Positions 1-8,911 of a stretch of 64,000 nt of DNA are shown here, piece after piece. The stretch spans positions 110,910-174,909 of the forward strand of contig NZ_SDVA01000009.1 in assembly GCF_004153545.1 (NCBI RefSeq). The letters run 5' to 3'. Made by a program: the position numbers and the translations under genes. The DNA is from Serinicoccus sediminis. Its GTDB lineage: Bacteria > Actinomycetota > Actinomycetes > Actinomycetales > Dermatophilaceae. The notes beneath the pieces were generated by a model. It had not been told where the DNA came from. It saw only the letters and a program-made list of their open reading frames with translations, and searched no databases. Position 1 is the stretch's first letter; every line of letters begins with the position of its first letter.

Positions 1-699
1 CACCCCGAGCCGCAGGAGGTCCGGCAGGTGCACGCCCTCGTGCCCCGTGAGCGCCTGGCACCCGTGCTGGCGCACCTCGTCAGGACCCAGACCGCACCGC
101 ACGTCCTCGACGTGCACGCCGTTCCGGGGGCGGACGCCCAGGTGTCGGTCGGCCTGGGCGGGAGCCCCGGGAGCACGCGACGCCGGGCCGCGCGGCTCGC
201 CGCCGAGCTCTCCTCGCCCGGTCTGGTGGGCTCTGCCGAGGCCGTCGTCGCCGTCGACCCGGAGCGCGTCACCGTGGAGGAGATCACCCACGTCGTCCCG
301 AGCGCCGCCGAGCCCTGGTCCACCGCGGAGGAGGTGGCCAGGCGGCCGACCCTGCTCCGGGTCACGACGCGGCTGAGCGGCACCGCCGAGCTGGTGCAGG
401 TCGCGAACGACCACGGGCTGACGATCACGGGTTCCGCCGGGGTCGGAGTGCTGCGCGCCACGCTCCCCGAGGAGGCGCAGGTCGAGACGGTGCTCGGTGC
501 CGTGATGGCCGTGCGGGCGGCGACGACGCGGCTGGGCGGGTCCACCGTGGCCCTCGACGCCCCGCCCGCCGTCAAGGCGTCGCTCGACGCGGAGGGCACC
601 TGGGGGCCGGTGCCCGGGCTGGAGCTCATGCGCCGGGTCAAGGCGCAGTTCGACCCCGGGCGGACCCTCGCGCCGGGCCGCTTCGTGGGAGGACTGTGA
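1..699 (+). CDS. glcE: Glycolate oxidase FAD-binding subunit GlcE-like, C-terminal part (5' end outside window)
   Basis: The reading frame is open from base 1 and ends at TGA 697-699, so only the last ~232 codons are present. The C-terminal motif (ELMRRVKAQFDPGRTLAPGRF) is the classic end of FAD-linked oxidases of the vanillyl-alcohol oxidase family, where a final FDP-G-LnPGR loop closes over the flavin. The next gene is a two-cluster, two-CCG-domain iron-sulfur protein of GlcF type. That makes this most likely GlcE, the partner of a GlcD expected just upstream, in the membrane-associated oxidation of glycolate to glyoxylate. A D-lactate oxidase subunit is an alternative. A GTG at 28 is an internal codon, not the start. 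A GGGAGG at 687-692 inside its end serves the following gene. Confidence 0.75.
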   Translation, partial: HPEPQEVRQVHALVPRERLAPVLAHLVRTQTAPHVLDVHAVPGADAQVSVGLGGSPGSTRRRAARLAAELSSPGLVGSAEAVVAVDPERVTVEEITHVVPSAAEPWSTAEEVARRPTLLRVTTRLSGTAELVQVANDHGLTITGSAGVGVLRATLPEEAQVETVLGAVMAVRAATTRLGGSTVALDAPPAVKASLDAEGTWGPVPGLELMRRVKAQFDPGRTLAPGRFVGGL

Positions 700-2114
700 T
701 GAGCACGCAGCCGGGACCGACACCGCGCCGCACGCTGCTCGGGATGCCCCGGGTCCGCGGCGAGCGGTCTCCCGTCCTCGCCGACCCGGCCTTCGACGCC
801 CTCCGCCCGCCCGACCCGGACCTGCTCGACGACTGCGTGCACTGCGGCTTCTGCCTCACCACCTGCCCGACCTACCAGCTGTGGGGCGAGGAGATGGACA
901 GCCCGCGGGGCCGGATCGACCAGATCCGGTCCGCCGCCGCGGGCGCCCCCCTGACCGCCGCGACGGTCGGGCACCTGGACGCCTGCCTGGGTTGCATGGC
1001 CTGCGTGACGAGCTGCCCCTCCGGCGTGCGCTACGACCGCATCCTGGAGCAGACCCGGGCCCAGGTCGAGCGTCGGGTCACCCGGCCCCGTCGGGAACGG
1101 GCCCTGCGTGCGTTCGTCTTCGCGCTCTTCCCCCACCCGGCGCGGCTGCGGCTGCTGCGCGGCCCGCTGCGGGCCGCCCAACGCACCGGCCTGCTCGACC
1201 TCGTGCGGCGCACCGGGCTGGTGGGCCGGGTGAGCCCCGGGCTGGAGGTCATGCAGTCGCTGGCGCCCCCGCTGGGTCCGCGGGTCGTGGTGCCCGGGCG
1301 CACCCCGGCGCAGGGGCCACGGCGGGCCGTGGTCGGGATGCTCACCGGCTGTGTCCAGCGGGAGTTCTTCGGCGAGGTCAACGCCGCCACCGCCCGGGTC
1401 CTCGCCGCCGAGGGATGCGAGGTGGTCGCCCCCGCGGGGCAGGGCTGCTGCGGCGCGCTGTCGGTCCACAGCGGGCGGGAGGAGGAGGGCCGGGCCTACG
1501 CCCGCCGCCTCGTCGACACCTTCGAGCAGGCGGGCGTGGACGCGGTCGTGGTCAACGCCGCCGGCTGCGGCTCCACGATGAAGGAGTACGCCCACCTGCT
1601 GGCCGACGACCCGGCCTACGCCGAGCGTGCCCGCGCCCTCGGCGACCGGGTCCGCGACCTCGCGGAGTTCCTCGTCGAGCTGGGCCCGGTGGCTCCCCGG
1701 CACCCGGTCGGCGACGCACCCGTCACCGTGGCCTACCACGACGCCTGCCACCTGCGCCACGCCCAGGGCGTGGTGGACGCCCCGCGCGAGCTGCTCGACG
1801 GCATACCGGGGGTGCGGCTCGTCGAGATCCCCGACGGCGAGATCTGCTGCGGCTCGGCGGGGGTCTACAACATCCTCCAGCCCGAGCCGGCGGCCGAGCT
1901 CGGCGACCGCAAGGCGGCCGGCATCCTGCGCACCGGCGCCGGGCTCGTCGTCACCGCCAATCCCGGCTGCCTCATGCAGATCACCCGGGCGCTGGAGCGC
2001 GCCGGCCATCCGCTCCCGTTCGTCCACACCGCCGTGGTGCTGGACGCCTCGCTGCGCGGGGTGCCGCTGGCCGGGGTGGCCGGACGGCGCGCGCCGGGCG
2101 GGGTCGCGCCGTGA
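699..2114 (+). CDS. glcF: Glycolate oxidase iron-sulfur subunit GlcF
   Basis: 471 residues, (Fe-S)-binding electron-transfer subunit that passes electrons from the GlcD/GlcE flavoproteins toward the quinone pool. Two ferredoxin-type CxxCxxCxxxCP motifs lie near residues 46-56 (DCVHCGFCLTTCP) and 96-106 (CLGCMACVTSCP). Two CCG domains follow, with GCCGALSVHSG near residue 250 and CCGSAGVYN near residue 385. This is the usual two-cluster/two-CCG layout of GlcF. The ATG at 699 is preferred over the GTG at 696: GGGAGG lies 6 nt upstream, and the ATG overlaps the glcE stop (TGATG), indicating translational coupling. The downstream regulator overlaps by 4 nt. Lactate-utilisation LutA/B proteins differ in cluster layout, so GlcF is favoured. 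Confidence 0.85.
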   Translation: MSTQPGPTPRRTLLGMPRVRGERSPVLADPAFDALRPPDPDLLDDCVHCGFCLTTCPTYQLWGEEMDSPRGRIDQIRSAAAGAPLTAATVGHLDACLGCMACVTSCPSGVRYDRILEQTRAQVERRVTRPRRERALRAFVFALFPHPARLRLLRGPLRAAQRTGLLDLVRRTGLVGRVSPGLEVMQSLAPPLGPRVVVPGRTPAQGPRRAVVGMLTGCVQREFFGEVNAATARVLAAEGCEVVAPAGQGCCGALSVHSGREEEGRAYARRLVDTFEQAGVDAVVVNAAGCGSTMKEYAHLLADDPAYAERARALGDRVRDLAEFLVELGPVAPRHPVGDAPVTVAYHDACHLRHAQGVVDAPRELLDGIPGVRLVEIPDGEICCGSAGVYNILQPEPAAELGDRKAAGILRTGAGLVVTANPGCLMQITRALERAGHPLPFVHTAVVLDASLRGVPLAGVAGRRAPGGVAP

Positions 2115-2860
2115 GCCCGGCGCAGGAGCGGCCCCGGGGCGTGCAGTCGGTCGACCGCGCCCTGGACATCGTCGAGCTGCTCGCGGCCGGCTCACCGCTC
2201 GGGGTGACCGAGATCGCCCGGGGGGTGGGCCTGTCACCGGCGACGGCGCACCGGATCGTCGCCGGGCTCGCGTCGCGCGGGTGGGTGCGCCAGGACGCCG
2301 ACCGCCGGTATGCCGTGGGGCCGGCCGCCCTGCGCGTCGGGGACGCGTCCTACCGCGCCCTCGGTGCCGCGGCGGCACCCGCGCTCCGCGAGGCCGTCCG
2401 CCAGACCGGGGAGACAGCCAACCTGGCGGTGCTCGAGGGCGGGGTGATGGTCTACGTCGCCCAGTCCCCCTCCCCGCACACCCTGCGGATCTTCGCCGAG
2501 GTGGGCCGTCGGGTCCCGCTGCACTCCACCGCCGTCGGCAAGGTAGCGCTCGCGGCGCGACCCCGCGACACCTGGGTCGAGCTGCTGGCGAGGTCGCCGC
2601 TGGAGGCCCGGACCCCGCAGACCCTGACCACCGTCGAGGAGCTCACGTCCGAGCTGCTGACCGTGCGCGACCAGGGTTTCGCCTTGGACGACGAGGAGCA
2701 GGAGCTCGGGGTCCGGTGCGTGGCCGTGCCGGTGCCGGTCGCGGCGCTCGAGGTCGCGCTCTCGGTGAGCGGGCCGACCGAGCGCCTCACCCGGGAGCGG
2801 GCCCGTGCGGTCGTCCCCGCGCTCCGTCGCGTCGCGACGACCCTGGCCGACCCGTCGTGA
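2111..2860 (+). CDS. IclR-family transcriptional regulator
   Basis: 249 residues starting at GTG 2111, which overlaps the glcF stop in a GTGA. The frame stays open far upstream, but that is only a shadow of glcF. The N-terminal winged helix-turn-helix (residues ~14-65; VQSVDRALDIVELLAAG and GVTEIARGVGLSPATAHRIV) is the IclR HTH. It is followed by the IclR effector-binding domain (residues ~75-245), with the family-typical LHSTAVGKVALA and a late LGVRCVAVPV segment. Being translationally coupled to the glycolate oxidase genes, it probably controls them in response to a small organic acid; the ligand cannot be read from sequence. Confidence 0.85.
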   Translation: MSPAQERPRGVQSVDRALDIVELLAAGSPLGVTEIARGVGLSPATAHRIVAGLASRGWVRQDADRRYAVGPAALRVGDASYRALGAAAAPALREAVRQTGETANLAVLEGGVMVYVAQSPSPHTLRIFAEVGRRVPLHSTAVGKVALAARPRDTWVELLARSPLEARTPQTLTTVEELTSELLTVRDQGFALDDEEQELGVRCVAVPVPVAALEVALSVSGPTERLTRERARAVVPALRRVATTLADPS

Positions 2861-3134
2861 GGACGCGCGGGGTCGGCCGCCTGCTGATCCGGGCCGTGCG
2901 GGTCGCGGGGCACGCGGCCGGGCGGACGGCACGGCCCGCCCGGGCCGACCCGGGCGAGGTGGTGTGGGCGTGGGTGCCGTACGAGGAGGACCCGAGCCAG
3001 GGCAAGGACCGCCCGGTCCTCGTGGTGGGACGCGACGGTCCCCTGCTGCCGTGCGGCGCACGGGCGCCGCGGTGCACGAACGGGTCTTCGACCGCGTCGT
3101 GGCGCAGGTGCGTCGGCACTACCCCGGGGTGTGA
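2857..3134 (+). pseudogene. PemK/MazF-type toxin-like gene, probably broken by an internal deletion
   Basis: GTG 2857 overlaps the IclR stop (GTGA). The first ~68 codons end in DPGEVVWAWVPYEEDPSQGKDRP and VLVVGRDGPLL, the conserved N-terminal core of actinobacterial PemK/MazF-family proteins. After about base 3046 this frame turns into arginine-rich nonsense and runs on to 3222. The expected family C-terminus (RRTGAAVHERVFDRVVAQVRR-type helix) is present but in another frame, ending at TGA 3132-3134. Family members are usually ~150-170 residues, so some 45-55 central residues are missing and the flanks are out of frame. The simplest reading is an out-of-frame deletion; an assembly error or a short functional remnant is possible. 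It overlaps the convergent MFS gene by 16 nt. Confidence 0.6.
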
Positions 3135-4363
3135 GCGGCCCCGACCCGACGGCGGCGGTCGATGCGGCCGACCCGGTGCGCCACCCAGCCGGTCCCGAGC
3201 AGGCACAGCGAGCCCACGGTGACGCAGACGGCGGCGAGCGGGACGACCAGGGACAGCCCGGAGACGAGCAGCGGCCCGCCGAGACCCCCGAGGTCGCCGG
3301 CGAGGCGGTAGCCACCGAGGTACTGTGCGCGGCCCTCGCGCGGCGCGGTGTCGGCGCCCAGCGTCATGACGATGCCTGAGCCGAGCCCGTTGCCGACCGC
3401 CATGAGCAGCGCCAGCAGGGTGAACCCGAGCAGGCCACCGGTGAGCGGCAGGACGAGCACCCCCAGCCCGATGAGGGCGACGACGGGCACGGCCACCACG
3501 GCGCGCCCGGCCCGGTCCATGGCCCACCCGGCGGGGTAGAAGAGACCGATCTCGAGCAGGGCCGCCGCGCCGAAGACGAGCGAGGTGGTGGCGGCCGAGA
3601 TGCCGACGTGGTCGGCCCACAACGGCAGCAGGACCATGCGCAGCGACCGGGCTCCCGAGATGACGACGACCGCGCTGCCGACCGAGGCCAGGGTGCGCCG
3701 GTGGTCGCGCAGGACCGCCAGCACCCGGGTGGGACGCGCCCCACCCGCCCGTGCGGCCCGTTCGTGCCGCGCCGTCAGGTCCGGGGCCAGCTGCACGACG
3801 ACGGCGGACAGCAGCGCCGTCGCGGCCGCCAGCCAGAAGACCGAGCGCAGCTCGCCGGTGGCCGCGAGCAGGGCGCCGCCCAGCACGGGCCCGAGGAAGC
3901 CGCCGATGCGGTGCGAGCCGCCCAGGGTCGACATGGCCCTGGCCCGCAGGTGCGCCGGGGCGACGACGATGAGGAAGCCCTGCCGGGCCAGCAGGAAGAC
4001 CGCCCAGGTCACCCCGCTCGCCAGGACGCCTGCGCCCAGCACCGCCAGCGACGGCGCCGAGGCGACGACCGCGAGGGCGACGGCATCGGCCACCCCGGCG
4101 AGCACCATGGCCCGCCGTTCCCCGATCCGGGCGACGAGGGCGCCTGCCGGCAGCGCCCCCAGCAGGCTGCCCACCCCGAGCAGGGCCACCACGAAGGCGG
4201 CCTGACCGACGCTGGCCCCGAGGTCTCGAGCGAGCAGCGCCAGCACCGGGGTGATCGCCCCCAGGCCCACCGCGTTGACGACCGTGGGGGCGAAGGCGGG
4301 CACGGCGATGTGCCGTAGCCGGAACCCCGTGTCGGCCGCGCCCGCGCCATCCTGCCTGGACAC
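3119..4363 (-). CDS. MFS transporter (drug/metabolite efflux type)
   Basis: 414 residues starting at GTG 4363, with GAGGGAGGG about 6 nt upstream. Twelve hydrophobic segments are apparent. The loop after the second segment carries the MFS motif-A pattern (GALPAGALVARIGERRAMVLAG). A second related half begins near residue 215, with WAMDRAGRAVVAVP as the corresponding loop. This is a proton-coupled secondary transporter of the inner membrane; the substrate is not readable. It stands alone, reading away from the tRNA gene, and ends inside the convergent PemK remnant. Confidence 0.8.
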   Translation of the reverse strand: MSRQDGAGAADTGFRLRHIAVPAFAPTVVNAVGLGAITPVLALLARDLGASVGQAAFVVALLGVGSLLGALPAGALVARIGERRAMVLAGVADAVALAVVASAPSLAVLGAGVLASGVTWAVFLLARQGFLIVVAPAHLRARAMSTLGGSHRIGGFLGPVLGGALLAATGELRSVFWLAAATALLSAVVVQLAPDLTARHERAARAGGARPTRVLAVLRDHRRTLASVGSAVVVISGARSLRMVLLPLWADHVGISAATTSLVFGAAALLEIGLFYPAGWAMDRAGRAVVAVPVVALIGLGVLVLPLTGGLLGFTLLALLMAVGNGLGSGIVMTLGADTAPREGRAQYLGGYRLAGDLGGLGGPLLVSGLSLVVPLAAVCVTVGSLCLLGTGWVAHRVGRIDRRRRVGAAHTPG

Positions 4364-4390
4364 CGCGTCCCTCCCTCGGAGCAGCGAGAA

Positions 4391-4416
4391 GGGCCGGGCA
4401 CCTGGGTGCCCGGCCC
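4391..4416 (-). terminator. Factor-independent terminator of the tRNA-Ala gene
   Basis: Perfect 12-bp inverted repeat (GGGCCGGGCACC / GGTGCCCGGCCC) with a 2-base centre. On the minus strand it is followed by TTCTCG. It lies 8 bp past the tRNA 3' end and before the MFS gene. Confidence 0.7.
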
Positions 4417-4422
4417 TATACC

Positions 4423-4497
<75 letters not shown>

Positions 4498-4521
4498 GGG
4501 TCGCCCCGTGAGGACTTGGAT

Positions 4522-4551
4522 ACTTTACCCAGCGCGTTCGGCAATCACCAA
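4522..4551 (-). promoter_or_regulatory. Promoter of tRNA-Ala
   Basis: In a locally AT-rich stretch the minus strand reads TTGGTG (4551-4546), an 18-nt spacer, then TAAAGT (4527-4522). The predicted start lies ~18 nt before the tRNA. Confidence 0.6.
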
Positions 4552-4558
4552 ATCCCCG

Positions 4559-5206
4559 TCACGGCACCGGGTGCGCGATCGTGCCCACCGACCCGGCGTC
4601 CGGTGGCCCCGCGTTCCAGGTCTCCAGCCGCCACCCCGTCGGGTGCTCGACGAGGTCCGCCCAGTGGCAGTTGCGCAGGCCGACCAGCGCCTGGGCGGCC
4701 TGCCCGACGTGGAGGCCCACGACCACGCAGACGAGCGCCCGGGTGGCCAGGCCGTGGGTCGCGAGCACCGCCAGACCGTGCTCGGGCAGCCCCGCGACGA
4801 CGTCCTCGAACGCCGCCCGGGTGCGGGCCGCGACGTCGGCCAGCCGCTCACCGGTCTCGCCCCGGACGACGTCCTCGCCGCGCTCGAGGGCCAGCTGTGC
4901 CTCCGGGTAGCGAGCGCTCACCTCGACGTGGGTCAGGCCCTGCCAGCGCCCGACGTGGATCTCCCGCAGCCGGGCGTCCGGCTCGAGGTCCAGCCCGGTC
5001 AGCTCGGCCAGCTCGGCGGCGGTCTGCCGTGCCCGGGCCAGGTCGGAGGAGACGAGGCGGGAGACCCCACGAGCGGCCAGCACGCGGGCTGCCCGCCGGG
5101 CCTGCTCGCGTCCCGTCGCGGACAGCTCGGTGTCCAGCTGCCCCTGGTAGACCCCGCCGGCGTTGTGCGCGGTCTCGCCGTGCCGCCAGACGACGACGCG
5201 CCGCAC
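4559..5206 (-). CDS. Histidine phosphatase (phosphoglycerate mutase-like) family protein
   Basis: 215 residues from GTG 5206. The N-terminal RHGET motif (VVVWRHGETAHNAGG) carries the catalytic phosphohistidine. SSDLARARQTA supplies the second arginine. The C-terminal LATHGLATRALV supplies the partner histidine, completing the fold of this branch of the PGM/phosphatase family. The gene sits 4 nt behind rsfS with no clear ribosome-binding site, so it is probably translationally coupled as last gene of the nadD-rsfS operon. This neighbour order is common in actinobacteria. Substrate unknown; candidates include phosphoglycerates, sugar phosphates or nucleotides. Confidence 0.85.
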   Translation of the reverse strand: MRRVVVWRHGETAHNAGGVYQGQLDTELSATGREQARRAARVLAARGVSRLVSSDLARARQTAAELAELTGLDLEPDARLREIHVGRWQGLTHVEVSARYPEAQLALERGEDVVRGETGERLADVAARTRAAFEDVVAGLPEHGLAVLATHGLATRALVCVVVGLHVGQAAQALVGLRNCHWADLVEHPTGWRLETWNAGPPDAGSVGTIAHPVP

Positions 5207-5210
5207 CGGC

Positions 5211-5594
5211 TCAGGCCCCGTCGGGTGCGGCCGGCGCCGGCGGGCCGGCGAGCACGTGCGGGCAGTCCTTCCAGAGCCGCTCGAGGTCGTAGAACTGGCG
5301 GTCCTCCGCGTGCATGACGTGCACGACGATGTCGCTGAAGTCCAGCAGGACCCAGCGTCCCTCGTGCTGCCCCTCGCGTCGCAGCGGCTTGGCCCCCAGC
5401 TGCAGCAGGCGCTCCTCGACCGCGTCGACGACAGCGCCGACCTGCCGCTCGTTGGGCGCCGAGGCGATGACGAAGACGTCGGTGAGGGCGAGCTGTCCGG
5501 AGACGTCGAGCCCGACCACGTCCTGCGCCAACTTGTCCTGCGCCGCGGCGGCCGCGGCCTGCGCCAGCTCGATCGCGCGTTGGGTGGCTGCCAC
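5211..5594 (-). CDS. rsfS: Ribosome silencing factor RsfS
   Basis: 127 residues of the RsfS/Iojap family, which binds ribosomal protein uL14 on the 50S subunit and blocks subunit joining in stationary phase or starvation. Diagnostic blocks are DVFVIASAPNERQVGAVVDAVEE, GRWVLLDFSDIVVHVM and FYDLERLW, all in family positions. The C-terminus has a short Pro/Ala tail beyond the domain. The start is GTG 5594, directly abutting the nadD stop (TGAGTG), so it depends on coupling to nadD. The nadD-rsfS pairing is widely conserved. Confidence 0.93.
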   Translation of the reverse strand: MAATQRAIELAQAAAAAAQDKLAQDVVGLDVSGQLALTDVFVIASAPNERQVGAVVDAVEERLLQLGAKPLRREGQHEGRWVLLDFSDIVVHVMHAEDRQFYDLERLWKDCPHVLAGPPAPAAPDGA

Positions 5595-6179
5595 TCAGGG
5601 GTCCTTCCGGTAGAGGTCGTACTTGCCGATGTACTGGACGACGCCGTCGGGCACGAGGTACCAGACCGGCTCGCCCTGGGCGGTGCGCTCGCGGCAGCCC
5701 GTGGAGCTGATGGCCATGGCCGGCACCTCGAGCAGGGTCACCTTGTCCTCGGGCAGCCCGGCGTCGGTGAGGACGTGCCCGGGGCGCGTGACCCCGACGA
5801 AGTGAGCCAGGTCCCACAGCTGGGAGACGCCCTTCCAAGACAGGATCTGGGCCAGCGCGTCGGCCCCGGTGATGAAGAACAGCTCGTCGTCCGGCCGCTC
5901 GTCCCGCAGGTCGAGCAGGGTGTCCAGGGTGTAGGTCGGGCCCTCCCGGTCCACGTCGACCCTGCTGACGGTGAAGCTGGGGTTGGACGCGGTGGCGATG
6001 ACGGTCATGAGGTAGCGGTGCTCGGCGTCCGTGACCTCGCTGGCGTCCTTGCGGTAGGGCTGCCCGGTGGGCACGAACACGACCTCGTCCAGGCCGAGCA
6101 GGTGTGCGGCCTCGCTCGCGGCGACGAGGTGGCCGTGGTGGATGGGGTCGAAGGTCCCACCCATCACTCCGAGCCGCAT
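5595..6179 (-). CDS. nadD: Nicotinate-nucleotide adenylyltransferase
   Basis: 194 residues. NadD transfers AMP from ATP to nicotinate mononucleotide, making deamido-NAD in NAD synthesis. The N-terminal [12 protein letters not shown] contains the HxGH nucleotidyltransferase motif, and the C-terminal ISSTGCRER matches the ISSTxIR family signature. ATG 6179 is chosen because it opens directly on the conserved [12 protein letters not shown]; the frame upstream is arginine/proline-rich noise. The ATG overlaps the stop of the small upstream membrane protein (ATGA). The rsfS gene follows without a gap. Confidence 0.93.
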   Translation of the reverse strand: MRLGVMGGTFDPIHHGHLVAASEAAHLLGLDEVVFVPTGQPYRKDASEVTDAEHRYLMTVIATASNPSFTVSRVDVDREGPTYTLDTLLDLRDERPDDELFFITGADALAQILSWKGVSQLWDLAHFVGVTRPGHVLTDAGLPEDKVTLLEVPAMAISSTGCRERTAQGEPVWYLVPDGVVQYIGKYDLYRKDP

Positions 6180-6403
6180 CAGGACTGGGTTCGGCCCAGG
6201 TCGGGGTCGTGGTGCGCGTCGGACACCCCGTGCGGGTCGAGGGCCAGCGTGTTGCGGAAGGCCCACAGGAAGCCCAGCAGCAGCACGAACGCCAGGATCG
6301 CGATGACGCCGAACATGATGGGCGGGAAGGGCAGCTCGTGGACGACGTGGTGGCCCCCTTCCTCGGCGGCGGCGAGGAGGTGCAGGCTCTGCGCTGGCGA
6401 CAT
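6179..6403 (-). CDS. Small His-rich single-span membrane protein of the nadD operon
   Basis: 74 residues from ATG 6403. An N-terminal acidic/histidine segment ([17 protein letters not shown]) is followed by one strong transmembrane helix (residues ~29-49) and a short polar tail. Similar small proteins lie just upstream of nadD in many actinobacteria; this is recollection of family context and was not checked. ATG 6403 is favoured over GTG 6412 because a TAGAGT hexamer ends 7 nt before the ATG, the pattern of a leaderless transcript seen repeatedly here. Its stop overlaps nadD (ATGA). No function can be assigned. Confidence 0.7.
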   Translation of the reverse strand: MSPAQSLHLLAAAEEGGHHVVHELPFPPIMFGVIAILAFVLLLGFLWAFRNTLALDPHGVSDAHHDPDLGRTQS

Positions 6404-6410
6404 GGGCGTC

Positions 6411-6416
6411 ACTCTA
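6411..6416 (-). promoter_or_regulatory. -10 element (TAGAGT) of the nadD operon, leaderless
   Basis: TAGAGT on the minus strand followed by GACGCCC and then ATG 6403. No Shine-Dalgarno fits the ATG. The identical TAGAGT-GACGCCC spacing precedes ribF at 29551. Confidence 0.5.
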
Positions 6417-6443
6417 CCTGCCGCACCACGGTGCCCGGCAGGG

Positions 6444-7724
6444 TCAGCGGATCTGCCCGTCGCCCTCCACGACCCACTTCGTGGTCGTCAGCTCCGGCAG
6501 CGCCATGGGCCCGCGGGCGTGCAGCTTCTGCGTCGAGATGCCGATCTCGGCGCCGAACCCGAACTCCCCGCCGTCGGTGAACCGGGTGGAGGCGTTGACC
6601 AGCACCGCGGCGGCGTCGATCTCGGTGGTGAACCGGCGGGCGGCGGCGCGGTCCGCCGTGACGATCGCCTCGGTGTGCCCGCTGCTGTGCTGCTGCACGT
6701 GGGCGATGGCCGCGTCGAGGTCGTCGACCACCCGGGCCGAGATGTCGAGGGAGAGGAACTCGGTGTCGTCGTCCTCGGCGGTGACCGGCTGGTGCACCGC
6801 GCCGGCGGCCTCGGCATACCGGCACATCTGCTCGTCGCCGCGCACGGTGACCCCGGCCGCGGCGAGCTGCGCCATGATCCCCGGCAGCACCCGCTCGGCG
6901 GCCTCCCGGTGGACGAGGAGCGACTCGGCCGCGTTGCACACCGAGGTCCGGTGCGTCTTGGAGTTGGTGACGATGGCGACGGCCATGTCGGTGTCCGCGC
7001 TGGCGTCCACGACGACGTGGCAGTTCCCGACACCGGTCTCGATGACCGGCACCGTCGACTCGGTGACCACCGTCTGGATGAGGCTCGCGCCTCCCCGGGG
7101 GATCACGAGGTCGACCAGCCCACGCGCTGTCATCAGCGCCCGCGCCGCGTCGTGCCCGCCCTCGGAGAGCAGGTTGACGGCGTCCGGGGAGATGCCCCGC
7201 TCCTCCAGCCCGGCACGCAGGATCGCCACCAGGGCGGCGTTGGTGGACCCGGCGGCCGAGCCGCCGCGCAGGATGACCGCGTTGCCGCTCTTGAGGCCGA
7301 GCCCGGCGGCATCCACGGTGACGTTGGGGCGGGCCTCGTAGATCATGCCGACGACCCCCATGGGCACCCGCACCTGGCGGATCTGCAGCCCGTTGGCGAG
7401 GGTCGACCCGCGCACCACCTCCCCGACCGGGTCGGGCAGCGAGGCGACCTGCCGCAGCGCGTCCGCGACGGCATGGGTGCGGTCCGCGTCGAGGGTCAGC
7501 CGGTCCAGCAGGTTCTCCGGCAGCCCCTGGGCGCGCCCGCGCTCGAGGTCCTCGCGGTTGGCCGCGACGACGCGCTCGGCCCCGGCGTCCACGGCGTCGG
7601 CGAGCGCGAGCAGGGCGGCGTCCTTCTCGGCGCGGGTCAGCAGCGCGAGCTGGCGGGCGGCGGTGCGCGCGGCCCGGGCGACCGCGGCGACCTGGTCGAC
7701 GACCTCGGGGGCGATGGTGCTCAT
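6444..7724 (-). CDS. proA: Gamma-glutamyl phosphate reductase
   Basis: 426 residues. ProA reduces gamma-glutamyl phosphate with NADPH to glutamate semialdehyde, the second step of proline synthesis, in the cytoplasm. It has the aldehyde-dehydrogenase-like fold. The catalytic cysteine lies in [19 protein letters not shown]. The glycine-rich [17 protein letters not shown] and the late [20 protein letters not shown] are family hallmarks. ATG 7724 is preceded by AGGAGGTCAC, an excellent ribosome-binding site. The gene follows proB by 55 nt in the same direction. Confidence 0.97.
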   Translation of the reverse strand: MSTIAPEVVDQVAAVARAARTAARQLALLTRAEKDAALLALADAVDAGAERVVAANREDLERGRAQGLPENLLDRLTLDADRTHAVADALRQVASLPDPVGEVVRGSTLANGLQIRQVRVPMGVVGMIYEARPNVTVDAAGLGLKSGNAVILRGGSAAGSTNAALVAILRAGLEERGISPDAVNLLSEGGHDAARALMTARGLVDLVIPRGGASLIQTVVTESTVPVIETGVGNCHVVVDASADTDMAVAIVTNSKTHRTSVCNAAESLLVHREAAERVLPGIMAQLAAAGVTVRGDEQMCRYAEAAGAVHQPVTAEDDDTEFLSLDISARVVDDLDAAIAHVQQHSSGHTEAIVTADRAAARRFTTEIDAAAVLVNASTRFTDGGEFGFGAEIGISTQKLHARGPMALPELTTTKWVVEGDGQIR

Positions 7725-7779
7725 GTGACCTCCTGGTCCGGTGGACCGGCGATGGTGGGGTATGTCGTGTCTGACGGGG

Positions 7780-8904
7780 CTAGAGGACGACGAGGTCGTC
7801 CCGGCGGACGACGGGTCGGGGCGCGGGGGCGCCCGAGCGCAGGGCGGCGTCGCGGACCATCCGGCGGCCCACGAGCGGGCCCAGCTCGGCGGCGTCGTAG
7901 CCGACGAGGCCGCGGGCGACCACGCGGCCCGCCTGGTCGCACAGGTCGACGGTGTCGCCGGCGCTGAAGCGACCCTCGACCCGGGTGATGCCCACCGGCA
8001 GCAGGGAGGTCTGGCGACGGACGACGGCCTCGACCGCCCCGTCGTCGAGGACGACCCGGCCGGTGGCGCTGCTCGCGTGCGCCAGCCACCGTCGGCGCGC
8101 GGGGCTCTTGGTGCCGACGGGTGTGAACAGGGTGCCGACGTCCTCGCCGCGCAGGGCCTGGTGGACCTGGTCGGCGCTGGTGACGAGCACCGGGATGCCC
8201 TCGGCGACCGCCATCTGCGCGGCGGTGACCTTGGTCTGCATACCCCCCGTGCCCACGCCGGACCCGGCGGTGCTCACGTCCACTGCGGCCAGCGCCTCGA
8301 CCCCCGCGACCAGCGGGATGCGGGCCGAACCGGGGCGGGACGGGTGCGCGGTGTAGAGGGCGTCGACGTCGGACAGCAGGACCATGGCGTCGGCGTCGAC
8401 GAGGTGGGCGACGAGTGCCGCGAGCCGGTCGTTGTCGCCGAACCGGATCTCGTCGGTGGCCACGGTGTCGTTCTCGTTGATGATGGGCACCACCTCCAGC
8501 TCCAGGAGCCGCTCCAGGGTGCGGGAGGCGTTGACGTAGTGGCTGCGCCGGTGCATGTCGTCGGCGGTCAGCAGCACCTGCCCGACCTGGACGCCGTGCA
8601 GGGTGAAGGCCTGGGTGTAGGCCGCCATGAGCGCGCCCTGCCCGGTGCTCGCCGCGGCCTGCTGGGTGGCCAGGTCCTTGGGCCGGCGGTCCAGCCCCAG
8701 CGGCACCATGCCGGCGGCGATCGCCCCCGACGACACCAGGACGACCTGGGTCCCCGCCAGCGACAGCTTGGCCAGGCTGCTGGCCAGCGCCTGCAGGCGG
8801 AAGCCGTCCAGACCGCCCTGCGGACCGGTCAGCGAGGAGGAGCCGATCTTGACGACCATGCGGTGCGCGTCACGGATGACGCTGCGGTCGACGGTCGAGG
8901 CCAT
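7780..8904 (-). CDS. proB: Glutamate 5-kinase
   Basis: 374 residues. ProB phosphorylates glutamate to start proline synthesis and is normally feedback-inhibited by proline. The amino-acid kinase domain occupies residues ~10-250 ([22 protein letters not shown] motif; [24 protein letters not shown]). A C-terminal PUA domain follows (residues ~275-355). ATG 8904 is preferred over the more upstream GTG at 8943: it opens on MASTVDRS just before the conserved kinase start, and it lies 7 nt after a TAGTAT -10 hexamer, suggesting a leaderless mRNA. Confidence 0.95.
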   Translation of the reverse strand: MASTVDRSVIRDAHRMVVKIGSSSLTGPQGGLDGFRLQALASSLAKLSLAGTQVVLVSSGAIAAGMVPLGLDRRPKDLATQQAAASTGQGALMAAYTQAFTLHGVQVGQVLLTADDMHRRSHYVNASRTLERLLELEVVPIINENDTVATDEIRFGDNDRLAALVAHLVDADAMVLLSDVDALYTAHPSRPGSARIPLVAGVEALAAVDVSTAGSGVGTGGMQTKVTAAQMAVAEGIPVLVTSADQVHQALRGEDVGTLFTPVGTKSPARRRWLAHASSATGRVVLDDGAVEAVVRRQTSLLPVGITRVEGRFSAGDTVDLCDQAGRVVARGLVGYDAAELGPLVGRRMVRDAALRSGAPAPRPVVRRDDLVVL

Positions 8905-8911
8905 GGGACGA

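Noticed and set aside
4572..4600. Integration site next to the tRNA-Ala gene
   Set aside because: No duplicated tRNA 3' end, integrase or compositional change nearby. The flanking genes are ordinary chromosomal neighbours.
5163..7967. 934-codon plus-strand frame opposite rsfS-nadD-proA
   Set aside because: Same GC-shadow artefact. It crosses several real genes and promoter gaps on the other strand.
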